Assembly: GCA_963383645.1 (NCBI GenBank)
Contig: OY726563.1
Location: 36,424,331 to 36,488,330, forward strand
Reading direction: 5' to 3'
DNA length: 64,000 nt
Source: Muscardinus avellanarius
Lineage: Eukaryota; Chordata; Mammalia; Rodentia; Gliridae
Part shown: positions 54,851 through 64,000 of the stretch, piece by piece
Layout: each line of letters starts with the position of its first letter
How positions within the stretch are numbered: position 1 is the first letter of the stretch
Translations under genes and position numbers: made by a program
The notes under the pieces: model-generated
What the model was told of the DNA's origin: nothing
The model's input: the letters and a program-made list of their open reading frames with translations, nothing else
The model's database searches: none

Positions 54851-55361
54851 GAATAAAGTCTGTAGGAAGCAAGAAAACATCAGAAATCTCTACTAATCTC
54901 TTATTTGTGGTGAGTTATTTAATATTTATTTTGAAGAAAAAATATTTCAATGTCACATGTGTACATTGGTTTTCATGGTGTTTTCTTTACTATAGTTCAA
55001 TGGATTGCAAATTCTTGCATATAATTAATATAATGGATTGTACACTTAAAATCAGATATACCATGCCTTATGGTTGATTTAAGGACCTTTAAAGGATATT
55101 TTTTACTCTAGGGAATTTTTACCACTGGGGCTGACTTCCAATATTAATTTCTATATAAAATGAGACTTATGAACATTTAAGGCAAAAATCCTGGCTATCT
55201 GAATCCTTGGCATGTCAATGTGATTTTTGTTTCTCTTTTATATAGTACAGAAATGGACTTCAATCAGGAATAAAGCCAGGACTCTTGGAGTGTTGTCCTA
55301 AAGAAATTGCAACCACTTGACTCAGACTTTAAGAAAGCCTTCAGGATTATTATGAAGCTGC
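54851..55361. other. Unrecognised AT-rich sequence
   Basis: Nothing supported. Confidence 0.4.
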
Positions 55362-55485
55362 ATTCATCAATTTGTACAACAAATATTTATTTGGCATTGA
55401 ATACATGTCAAGGACTGATCTAAGTGCTAGGGACAATAGTAGACACACAAATTGCTACTGTCAGGAAGTTTAAATTTATATTTTA
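55362..55485 (-). mobile_element. L2 3' end, antisense
   Basis: 'CAACAAATATTTATTTGGCA', 'ACATGTCAAGGACTGATC' and 'AAGTGCTAGGGACAATAGT'. Confidence 0.72.
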
Positions 55486-57139
55486 AAATAAGAAAGCAAC
55501 AAATAGCAGATAGCAAATATAAATGTCACGTGTTGTGGTATATTTCATCATGTGAAATGGGTAGAATGTTACTTTTGGGATGCTATTTTGCCTATCACCA
55601 CCAGAATAGGAGAGTCTAGAAAGCAGTTTCCCAGAAATGAAGTAAAATGTTTTAGATAGGAGGGAGGGTCAGCTATCTTGTATACAGATAGAAGATACAA
55701 TAATATAAAACCTGTGAAATGGTCATTCGATTTTCCACAGGATGATCACTTGTGAAATTTATAAGCTTTGGAGATTGATAGAAATGGAAACTTGATTAGA
55801 GTGGGCTCAAAATAAAATAAATGAAGATAATAAATAAGAAAAAGCTATAGAGTTTTATTATAAATGACAACAGAAAAGTGGTAGAATACTCAGAGGAAAA
55901 TGAGCAATGAAGGGCAAGAACTGTGCTATATGTGCATGCTGAGAGGACTGGTCCAGTGGAGAGGGAAAATTTTATGTAAGCAAAAGGAGGATAAGTTCTG
56001 AAGCATTATACTTGAGTATACAGTCAGGAATGAGAATGTACAAGTAAAGGGTTGGACCTTATATAAATATCTCATTTGTATGACACATGGAAAGATGTAA
56101 AATAAAGGTACAGATAAAGAAAAAAAATGAAGACAAATTTAGTTAGAAGATAGAACTGTTGAATTTGAATGCTTCTATTTTCTCCATTCAGTGAGAATTA
56201 GAAAACATAGAAGATACTGGTGTCTTAAAAAATGAGGAAAGTAAAAAAATAATCATTTAAAATAATGGGAGATTTTTGCCAGAAGCTGTAAAGGTTCACT
56301 GGAAATGATTGCACATGTGAATTGTATCTGGTGAGCTAGCTGGTACAGAGCCAGTCTCCAGAATGGCAGGCAGGATGGAGGTCCTAGAATGTTGTACCTC
56401 TGTCTGAGAGCATTTTGTGTTATTTCCAGTTTTATTAACCATATTTATAAATTTCTATGACCTTTTCCATGAAGAAAAGTTGACATCTGATAGCAGTGAT
56501 TGTTTGCATCTTCACATCAATCAGAACACTGTCCATTGTGACAAGCAAGCAAGAAGAAAATAGCATAATTATATTCTTCAGGCACTTTGCCAATACAGTG
56601 AGGCCATAGATACTCTATTCATTTCTCAAGAATGAAACAAAGAGCTCTGCCTACTGGTCATTGGTGTCATTCATCTACAGTGTCTAAGTCAATGTGTCTA
56701 AAGCCACATTTGTTTTTCCCTTCTTCAAACAGATTTTCTTAGCCTTACTGTCCACTTACTTAATTTCACAAATATCATTATAATCCTATCCTTTCATAAA
56801 ATGATACTTTCCTTCTAAACCTTGGCTCCACATTTCCTAAATAACTTATATACTCAGGAATCTGACATAAAGAACTCTTCTAGTTTCCTCCTGACTCATC
56901 TCCCACCATCATCTTCCCACCTATCTTATATTATTGTTTTAAACAAGCATATCATGAGATATTTTAGGTTCCAGGCAGCAGGAATGTAACTCAGAATGCT
57001 CTTAGTAAGGAAAAGTTACTTCCATCAAGATACCTGCCCTGAATTAATTAAGGGAAGAATTTCCCTCCACACATTTTAGTGAATTCTATCAAACCCACTG
57101 CTTAACTTACATAGTTAAATGGTTCTCAATTACTATTTT
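55486..57139. other. Unrecognised region 5' of the composite element
   Basis: About 1.65 kb without supported genes. The first few hundred bases may continue the old L2-associated sequence. It provides the TTTT/AAAA target into which the composite element inserted. Confidence 0.42.
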
Positions 57140-57154
57140 AAAATATAGACTCAG
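57140..57154. repeat. Left target-site duplication of composite element
   Basis: AAAATATAGACTCAG, identical to the right copy at 59747. Its last three bases overlap the CAG that begins each 5' monomer (microhomology). Confidence 0.95.
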
Positions 57155-57535
57155 ACCCCTGGAGAAACCAGGGCCCGGACGTAAGACCCTGGGTCCCGGA
57201 CAGGGGTCTGGTGGGGCACGTCGGACCCCGGAAGAGCAGGGGCCCGGGTCGCAGGACCCTGGACCCTGGGCCAGACCATGCGGAGCATGCCAGACCCCTG
57301 GAGAAACCAGGGCCCGGTTGTAAAACCCTGGGTCCCAGGCGGGGGTTAGGCGGGGTACGCTGGACCCCGGAAGAGCAGGGGCCCCTGGGCTGGACCGCAT
57401 GGAGCACGCCAGACCCCTGGAGAAACCGGGGCCCGCCGCAAGGCCCTGGGCCCCGGGCAGGGGTCAGGTGGGGCACGCCGGACCCGTGGAAGAGCCAGGG
57501 CCCAGGTCACAGTGCTACTGAGTGCCTGATCCCAC
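57152..57535 (+). repeat. GC-rich 5' tandem monomers of the composite element
   Basis: Units start CAGACCCCTGGAGAAACC at 57152, 57291 and 57410 (spacing 139 and 119). The second unit lacks ~20 bp around GTCGCAGGACCCTGG, and the third trails off into unique sequence. CpG-containing and strongly GC-rich against an AT-rich background. By analogy with L1 5'-UTR monomers it may carry the promoter, but I see no TATA box or identified factor site. Overlapping frames of 97-169 aa on both strands here are artefacts of GC-rich repeats. Confidence 0.85.
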
Positions 57536-57616
57536 AACCTCCTCAAACCACACATACTGTCTTCTCTTATTTAAAAAAAAAAAGAAAGAAAAAGAAAAAA
57601 GAAAAATATTGGAGAG

Positions 57617-57672
57617 GGGTCAAGAAGGCCATGGCAGATGCCAGGGTCAAGAAGGCCATGGCAGATGCCAGG
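57617..57672 (+). repeat. 27-bp tandem duplication
   Basis: GTCAAGAAGGCCATGGCAGA begins at 57619 and again at 57646, period 27 (nine codons; encodes KKAMADARV twice in one frame). Confidence 0.93.
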
Positions 57673-57679
57673 ATATTGG

Positions 57680-58140
57680 AGATGCAGGCAAAACTTATCC
57701 AAATGAACTGGAACTTTTAGAAAAATTCCCCGAGAAGGAGGACTGCTTCTTCTCTACATTCTTAAGAATCTTGGACATCACCTGTAAGGAGAGTTTAGCG
57801 GAGACCTAGGAGAAAGGCAGTGTTGAAAGCAGTCTCCGCGATGGCAGCGGAGACTTGTATTCAGGAGAAGCAGAAATCGGATCCTACCAACATTATTTTT
57901 TGGAAAAATTACACCAAATATTGAATGCTACCGGCGTGCATGCTTAGGAACACTGGACAACATTCAGAGTGGAAAAAAAGCTTAGGAAAGATTTGAAATG
58001 ATGGAGGCAGTGGCAATGGCAGTGGCCAATACTCAGGGGAGGCAGAGATCTGATGCATTACACCTGGAGCCTTTGAAGTAATTACCACAGAGGCAGAATG
58101 CTGCCACCACGCACCCTGGAGAATGTGGGACAAATGGCTG
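57680..58140 (+). repeat. Three diverged ~180-bp tandem units
   Basis: Corresponding landmarks recur at ~57720, ~57901 and ~58076: GAAAAATTCC/GAAAAATTAC/AAGTAATTAC, then TTCTTAAGAATCTTGGACA / GCTTAGGAACACTGGACAA / CTGGAGAATGTGGGACAA. Units two and three also share GATGGCAGCGGAG / AATGGCAGTGGCC and AGGAGAAGCAGAAATC / AGGGGAGGCAGAGATC. Old internal duplication that precedes the VNTR. Confidence 0.7.
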
Positions 58141-58169
58141 GGCGAAGAGGATGCTCGGATTGGAACCTG

Positions 58170-59320
58170 CCGAGGGGTGAGGCCGGTGATGGACATAGCA
58201 AAGCTGGAATTGGAGCCTATCGTGAGGCAAGGCTGGTGCTGGAGCCTCCAAGGCTGGGATCAGAGCCCATTGAGGGGTTAGGCCAGTGTTGGGGCCAGTG
58301 AGGCCAGGATCGGAGCCTGCCCTGAGGCAAGGCCGGTGCTGGGGGTTCCGAGGCCAGGATCGGAGTCTGCCAAGGGGTTAGGCAGGTGCCAGGACCAACG
58401 GCTGGCATCGGAGCCTGCCATGAGGCAAGGCCGGTTCTGAGGCCCCCAAGGCCAGTATCAGAGCCTGCCGAGGGGTTAGGCAGATGCCGGGGCCAGTGGC
58501 CGGCATTGGAGCCTGCCGTGAGGCAAGTCTGCTACTGGGGCCTCAGAGGCCGGGATCGGAGCTTGCAGAGGGGTTAGGCCGTTGCCGGGGCCAGCGGCCG
58601 GCATTGGAGCCTTCCATGAGGCAAGGCCACTACTGAGGCCTCCGAGAGCAAGATCGGAGCCTGCCGAGGCATTAGGACAATGCCGGTGCCAGTGGCAAGC
58701 ATCGGAGCCTGCCGTGAGGCAAGGCAGGTGCTGGGGCCTCCGAGGCCACGATTGGAGCCTGCCAAGGGGTTAGGCCAGTGCCGGGGCCAGTGAGGCTGGG
58801 ATTGGAGCATGCCGTGAGGCAAGGCCGGTGCTGGGGCCTCTGAGGCTGAGATCGGAGCCTGCTAAGGGATCAGGCAGGTGACAGGGCCAATGGCCAGCAT
58901 CGGAGCCTGCCGTGAGGCAAGGCTGCTACTGGGGCCTCCGAGGCTGGGATCGGAGCCTCCCAAGGGGTTAGGCCAGTGCCAGGGCCAGCGAGGCCAGCAT
59001 CGGAGCCTGCAGTGATGCAAGGCCAGAGCTGGGGCCTCCAAGGTCGTGATAGGAGCCTGCTGAGGGGTTAAGCCTGTTCCAGTGCCAGCGGCCGACATTG
59101 GAGCCTGCGGTGAGGCAAGGCCACTACTGAGGCCTCCAAGGCCAGGATCGCAGCCTGCCTGGAGGCTAGGCTGGTGCTGGGGCCACCGAGGCTGGGATCG
59201 GAGCCAGCCGAGGGGTTAGGCTGGTGTCAGGGGCCAGTGAGACCAGAATTGGGGCCTCCCATGAGGCAAGGCTGCTGCTTAAGCCAGCGAGGTCTGGATC
59301 AGTCCACTGAGTAGCCAGGC
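58170..59320 (+). repeat. 98-bp-period GC-rich VNTR (49-bp half-units)
   Basis: GAGGCAAGG (or one-base variants) recurs at 58224, 58324, 58422, 58520, 58618, 58716, 58816, 58914, 59014, 59112 and, after an extra half-unit, 59263: spacings of 98 or 100, the last 151. Each period has two related halves, both ending ATCGGAGCCTGCC: one starting GGCAAGGCC, the other GGGTTAGGCC. So this is a dimeric higher-order array of a ~49-bp ancestor. Units differ by several substitutions each. The period is not a multiple of three, so the many 63-95-aa frames are shadows. Confidence 0.92.
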
Positions 59321-59383
59321 CACTACTGGGGCCATCACGAGTGGGATCGGTACTTGCAACATGACATGCACAGAAAAATATCA

Positions 59384-59746
59384 CAGAAAATAAAAACCAG
59401 ATGCTTTCCCTACTCAGCAATAACTAGGAGGAAAGGGGCAACAGGAAGAGGTCGAGCTATAGAAAGGGCCCTATAGTGAAGCAATTAATGTGACCAATCA
59501 GAGGGTATGGAATAGGGGAGGATGGAGCATCTTTAAAATGCAAGAGGTATATAAACAAATGTATCAAAGTTAATCACCAAATAAGTGTGGGATCGAGGGA
59601 GGGGGAGGGAATGGGATGGGGAGTAGATGAGGGCTAATTGGATGATGTGTGCTTGTATATCCTCTCAAGTCTTGTATTCCAATGTGATATATGATTACAA
59701 TGTACCAATAAAAATAAATTTAAAAAATAATAAAATAAAATAAAAT
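59384..59746 (+). mobile_element. LINE-1 3' end forming the 3' module of the composite
   Basis: 'CAGATGCTTTCCCTACTCAG', 'GTATCAAAGTTAATCACCAA', 'GGGCTAATTGGATGATGTG' and 'ATGTACCAATAAAAATAAAT' align along their length with the last ~390 bp of the L1 at 32375-32765. The tail ends in (TAAAA)n. This module gives the L1 machinery its recognition and priming sequence. Confidence 0.9.
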
Positions 59747-59761
59747 AAAATATAGACTCAG
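59747..59761. repeat. Right target-site duplication of composite element
   Basis: AAAATATAGACTCAG, a perfect match to 57140-57154. Confidence 0.95.
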
Positions 59762-60989
59762 TCTACTGCAACATACAAAATTGAATCCCCCTTGCCAACA
59801 TCTCAATTGTGGCTATGAGGTATTATCATTTGATTTATTTCAATTCAGAATATATTAAAAACAAAAAATTCAAAATCCATCAGTTCTAGCACTGCATCAG
59901 TTATGGTCTTCCAGAAAACAGGAAAAAAATAATTAGAAATATAATGAATTTATAGGGATGAGATGATTTCTGAGAAAAGAAGAGAGGAGAAAGAAAAGCA
60001 AAGGATGGAGGAGAGAGGGGTAGAGCCTTCAGATGTGAATGCTGGTCTTACCCATGTGAAAGGAGAAGAGAAACAGAGGAGTCGGTAGTGAGAGCCTTAG
60101 ACTGTAGCAGAGCTCTGATAAAGTCTCAGCCAGGTAAATGGGGAACTCAGAATAAAGATTGCCCATCCAAGAGGTCTCTTACCAGCCAGGAGTGGCCTAA
60201 CTCTAATCCCCCTGCTGGGCTCAGCCATCAGCTGGGAGCAGACTGGGAAGACTGTGAACTGAGCCGAAACACTAAGTAGATCCCAAAGGTGAACAAAAGT
60301 TCTCTTAGTGGTAGGTTCTCTGTTGTAGGGCAATCTGTATGTGCATATCCATGGCTTCCACAGTCATTACCATATCTATATTCCCAATGCAAAGTTTTCT
60401 TTACTTTACAATCATTACCAACAAACTTATCACCCTCAGAATTTCCACAAATTTATTGGCACTGTTCCCTGTCTATGCTTTTACTTTTCCCTTCAGTCTG
60501 GTTATCTTCTACTCAACAACTTAAAAAATTAGTTAAATAATTCTTATTTTATGATACCTTTCCTCCCTCTATTCTCTTTATATTTTCCATAAAGTTTGGC
60601 AATACTTCCAGCAAAGCATTTATAACATTGTAGTAAATTATTTATGTGCTTCTACAGTGCTGTATTTGAGGGTACCTTTAGAGGAAGAGAAATACCTTAT
60701 TTATTTTTGTGTTCCTAATGCTATGGTTCCAAACTGTAATTACAGGTACTCCAGAGTGCTACAGTGAAGCTGCAAGAGGTATCATGAAGTCATTTGAATT
60801 TTTAAATAAAACAAAATGACACAGCATGAACTACAACTATGAAGTTCTCTGAAGCTCGGTATTTAATATAACAAAATACTTGGCTATTTTTCTTGGCCTA
60901 GGGTTGCCAACTCACAATAAACACAGTACTTTGCACATAACACCTATTTGGTAAATTACTTCAAAAGTTGATTTTAGATAATTTATCTG
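59762..60989. other. Mostly unrecognised; possible antisense LTR at ~59890-60285
   Basis: 'GGTCTTCCAGAAAACAGGAA' and 'GGGCTCAGCCATCAGCTGGG' are reminiscent of antisense LTR sequence, but I cannot assign a family. The 63- and 78-aa frames at 60088-60333 overlap on opposite strands and are unsupported. Confidence 0.35.
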
Positions 60990-61175
60990 ATTTGTCAACA
61001 TTTATTCAGCACATGTACTTCCCAAGTTAGCTGTTGTTCTAAATACTATATATGCATTGTGCCACTTACCCTTTTTGAAAGTTAATTTTAATAATTTTCA
61101 TTATAAATATTTGGAAACCAAGATGCCAGAATGATGAAGTCACTTTTGCAAGTTCCTACAACTAAAGAGCTGCAT
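60990..61175 (+). mobile_element. MIR SINE
   Basis: 'CATTTATTCAGCACATGTAC', 'TTGGAAACCAAGATGCCAGA' and 'AAGTTCCTACAACTAAAGAG'. Diverged. Confidence 0.6.
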
Positions 61176-61351
61176 GTTAAAAAAAAATTCCAAAGTTGCC
61201 ACATTCTATACACAAACTCCCCAAAGATTTTCAGTATAACAAGTGGTAAAGTTGATGGAAAATAATAAAATTATGTTCAATTTATTTCAGTATACAATAT
61301 AAAGTCACCCATTGAGAGTTGAACAGATTAATTCATTATGGAATATTTCTA

Positions 61352-61430
61352 CAACAACTATTATTATCTGCTGGGTGCAAAACACTATATTGAATACCAA
61401 GATGAATGAAGAAGTAATTCTGAAACTGAC
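61352..61430 (-). mobile_element. L2 3' end, antisense
   Basis: 'TATTATCTGCTGGGTGCAAA' and 'TGAATACCAAGATGAATGAA'. Confidence 0.55.
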
Positions 61431-61567
61431 AATTTCAAAGCAGTCATTTTTATAACAGTTTTCTCCTATTTTCAAGATATTTAATAATTCTGATCTCCCA
61501 CTGCTAGTGAACCTTTCCTTTATTTCTACATTTTTAATTTATTTTTTCCAAGAACTATTTTTAATTG

Positions 61568-61895
61568 GGTAAATATATTTTATTGGTGCATTGTATTTAT
61601 ACATCATAATGGGGTAAAAAAAAACTTGTGTAGGCATAAATGTACACATCACCTAGCCAGTCCCCACCCAGTCCCCACCTCCCTCCCTCCCCAACCTTCC
61701 TTCCCATGCTTGGCTTAATGGTTGACTTCGATATGAATTAGTACATCATGTGCTTTAAAGCATTTCCCTCTCCCCACCTCCCATCCCCACAGTTAGGTTG
61801 TCTTATTTGCTCCTCTATAGGATCTCTTTTTTCACCTGGAGTTCCTCCTATGACCCCATTCACCCAAGCTTTCACATATTAGGGAAAGCATTTGA
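61568..61895 (-). mobile_element. LINE-1 3' end
   Basis: Antisense young tail: 'TTTTATTGGTGCATTGTATT', 'GCTTGGCTTAATGGTTGAC', 'GGAGTTCCTCCTATGACCCC'. Parallel to 35042-35465. Confidence 0.9.
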
Positions 61896-62735
61896 TTCCT
61901 TATTTTTTAGAGATGCTCTAGGAGACTTAATTTTGTCCAGTCAAATAACTTCTTCAGACTTAGGTTGAATGTGTTACAATTTATGGCAGTAATGAAACTA
62001 ATCTACCTAGGTTTGCACAGGTTGGACAATTGACAGTATTTTCCACTTTCCTCCCATTCTTAATTTAAGTGGGGGTCCTAGTTGATACATGTACAGTGGA
62101 GGCTATAGGGATACGTGCACATTAGAAGTTTAGTAAAGCAGGAGATAGGGGCAAATGTTTTCTATTCCCCAGTTAGTAGTGATGGAAATACCAGGAAAAA
62201 AAAGAGTCATGCTGACAAATTACTCAGGTAACCACACCAAAATTACCAGAGGTCTTTTTAAATAAAATCTGTGACTTAATTCCACATTTTAAAACTTAAA
62301 TCTTATGGAATCTGCCCTCCAAGTAAGTCGCATACTCCCTAAAGTCAAACTAGTACAAATTCAATGTATTAATATAAAAATTCAGATTGAGTTATTCAAT
62401 TATAATCTATAATCAATTAAGATAAAACTGTGGGCTATAAGTTTTCATTGTTCTGAAAGATGAGAGATCTGGTATGTAGGATTCTGATGTTCACTCTGAG
62501 TTTAACCTTGAGCAAGTCACTTAATGAGTCTGAGTTTGTGAATCCATTTGAGCCCAGTGGATCTCTCTTATTTTACAAAATGAAGTTCTATGATTGTATT
62601 CTGTGGTGCACAGTAACAAAATAATTTTAAAGGTCATTAGTGGACCTTTACAAACAGGGTAAAGTGCTATAGATGCTGTATATTAAAAAAGGATAAATAT
62701 AAAACCCTAAAAATATAGAAGAAAACATTTTTATT
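61896..62735. other. Unrecognised sequence
   Basis: Nothing supported. Confidence 0.4.
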
Positions 62736-62934
62736 GCAGTACTGGGGTTGGAACCCACGAGCATTCTACCTCCAAGTGACACACCAGCCCTATTTTTATT
62801 CTTTATTTTGAATCAGGGTCTCACTGAGTTGCAAAGGGCCTCACTAAGTAGTCGAGGCTGTCTTCAAATCGTGATCCTTCTGTACCACCCTCCCAAATGC
62901 TGGGTCTACAAGCATGTGCTACAACACACAGCAG
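62736..62934 (-). mobile_element. MEN-type SINE
   Basis: Antisense dimer 'GGGGTTGGAACCCACGAGC' to 'GTGCTACAACACACAGC'. The 117-aa plus frame at 62748-63101 starts in it and is a shadow. Confidence 0.9.
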
Positions 62935-63785
62935 AAGAGAACTTTTTGAAGGCACCATTTTCATCCCTGCACAAGCATATATCCAAAGCTTTCTGGAATT
63001 CTGTACAAATAAATGTGTATTTAAGGATTTGCTTTTATCTTAAGATAATAATACCAGCAGTCAAGGACCAGACTAAGTCAATAACTATCTGTAAAATATG
63101 ATGAATTTTTTGTTATCTTTTTTGATAGATGTGATAAAAATAATGTCAGTGAGAACATAGGATTGAGGAACATAGACAATAAATTTCATCATTGTGCAAT
63201 CATATTTCATTTTTGGGTTATATTTCAAATCCACTTAATTTTTACACATAGCAATGTAAGTTTAACATGTTAACATAAATACAATTATCAATGCAGTTCT
63301 GGTGATAAGAAAATACAATACTGGCATTTCAGATGTATAATTTCTTTCTTAGGACATTTGAAACCATTATAAATAGTAAGCAAATACAGAAAGTTTGGAA
63401 ATACTCCTGACTGAGATTCAGAAGTGAAAACTAAGGCTTCTAATATACTTCTTACCTTAGTAGCGGTTTGGGACATTGGGATGGAAGCCAAATTAACTAA
63501 TTGAACCAATTAAGCATTTTTAGAATCTACATTCTTAAAGCAGAAGGAAATCTGGGAGGATATTGCTATAGAAATACCTCTGAGGATTTTCTTATGCCTT
63601 AAAAGTAACTTTAAAAAAAACAGATAAAAATCTATCATAAATGTAGATAATACAAATCCCCCATACACTTAAAAGAAACAAAACACCAATATACTAACAA
63701 ATTTAACACAATGATATATAAAATAATGAACCATAAACAAGTAAATTTTATGTCAGGAATACAAAACTGGTTTAATTTTAAAAAT
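62935..63785. other. Unrecognised AT-rich sequence
   Basis: Nothing supported. Confidence 0.4.
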
Positions 63786-63945
63786 GTAGCTGGACATGGT
63801 GCCATAAGCCTCCAATCCCAGTACTTGAAAGGCTGAGACACAGCACACAGTAACTTAGACTGTTTCAAAATTCAAAAATATGAAAAGGGGCTTGAGGTAT
63901 AGCTTAGAGGTAGAACATCTACATATCACACAAAAAGAAAAATAT
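63786..63945 (+). mobile_element. MEN-type SINE with internal deletion
   Basis: 'GTAGCTGGACATGGTGCCAT', 'CTTGAAAGGCTGAGACAC' then directly 'TAACTTAGACTGTTTCAAAA'. About 45 bp of the B1 half is missing relative to full copies. Confidence 0.82.
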
Positions 63946-64000
63946 TTTGGTCTATCATATCAACAGGGTAAAAAGAAAAATCACATGATATTATCAATCA

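Larger units (their letters stand above)
57155..59746 (+). mobile_element. Composite VNTR-containing retrotransposon (SVA-like architecture)
   Basis: A ~2.6-kb insertion flanked by a perfect 15-bp duplication AAAATATAGACTCAG (57140-57154, 59747-59761). The left copy is preceded by TTTT, i.e. an L1-endonuclease-type TTTT/AAAA site. Order: GC-rich 5' monomers (57152-57535), A-rich linker (57570-57606), three diverged ~180-bp units (~57680-58140), 98-bp-period GC-rich VNTR (~58170-59320), L1 3' end (~59384-59746) with (TAAAA)n tail. No ORF1, no ORF2, no intact long ORF. Non-autonomous and presumably mobilised by L1 in trans. The layout parallels primate SVA/LAVA elements, but sequences are unrelated as far as I can see. 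The alternative is an L1 whose body was lost, leaving an unusual 5'-UTR joined to the 3' end. Confidence 0.85.

Noticed and set aside
57107..57809. Overlapping 69-169-aa Pro/Gly/Arg-rich frames on both strands
   Set aside because: They lie in the GC-rich monomers and A-rich linker of the composite element. GC-rich repeats lack stop codons by composition and no domain is visible.
58170..59320. CRISPR array
   Set aside because: Units are contiguous, with no unique spacers, in a mammalian genome; it is a minisatellite/VNTR.
57909..59420. Many 63-95-aa frames across the VNTR
   Set aside because: The repeat period is 98/100, not a multiple of three, so each unit is read in a different frame and no coding unit persists.
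62748..63101. 117-aa frame
   Set aside because: The first ~60 codons are the antisense MEN SINE; the rest is AT-rich sequence without homology.

Overview
This is nuclear DNA from a rodent, most likely a squirrel-family (sciuromorph) species. The main evidence is about 30 copies of a roughly 200-bp dimeric SINE. Its 5' half is 7SL/B1-like (box A/B region, 'GGGAGGCTGAGACAGGAGG') and its 3' half is a shortened tRNA/ID-like unit ('GGGTTCAATCCCCAGTACC'), joined by an A-rich linker. This is the architecture of the MEN (B1-dID) SINEs of squirrels. Young L1 3' ends of one rodent-type lineage, older L1M/L2/MIR/MaLR/MER remnants and many CA, GATA and GGAA microsatellites complete a typical AT-rich, gene-poor mammalian intergenic or intronic landscape. 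The genus cannot be read from the sequence.

I find no convincing cellular protein-coding exon, tRNA, rRNA or other structural RNA gene. Nearly every long reading frame is explained by a repeat (LINE ORF1/ORF2 relics, GC-rich tandem repeats, SINE or LTR sequence, CA or GT runs). The only genuine coding relics are LINE-1: an ORF2 C-terminus at 1-243, a nearly intact ORF1 with two stop codons at 37077-37994, and decayed ORF2 pieces elsewhere.

Layout. 1-3.2 kb: L1 3' end, an ancient L1 3'-UTR hosting nested SINEs, and a twin-primed composite L1 insertion. 6-13.9 kb: MaLR LTRs, MIR, MER5A-like element, old L1 and many SINEs. 15.4-18.7 kb: long antisense L1 ORF2 with four younger insertions. 21.5-24.6 kb: sense L1M body. 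24.6-27.2 kb: mostly unrecognised sequence. 27.3-35.5 kb: SINE-dense, with a twin-primed L1 and a Tigger/MER2 relic. 36.6-39.05 kb: an unusual composite element (L1 5' region + ORF1 + antisense old-L1 segment + L1 tail, no ORF2). 39.7-40.6 and 46.7-47.6 kb: L1 3' ends. 43.4-45.5 kb: MIR cluster with a hAT-type insertion. 57.14-59.76 kb: the most striking object, a 2.6-kb composite retrotransposon. 60-64 kb: ordinary repeats.

The main candidates for something undescribed are two composite non-autonomous L1-dependent elements. The first, 57155-59746, is flanked by a perfect 15-bp target-site duplication at a TTTT/AAAA site. It consists of GC-rich 5' tandem monomers, an A-rich linker, diverged ~180-bp units, a 98-bp-period GC-rich VNTR and an L1 3' end. 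This is organised like a primate SVA, but with unrelated sequence. The second, 36623-39050, has a partial second copy at 2749-3186 that carries the same foreign-segment/L1-tail junction, so the chimera (or its parent) was itself mobilised. Novelty cannot be established without database searches.
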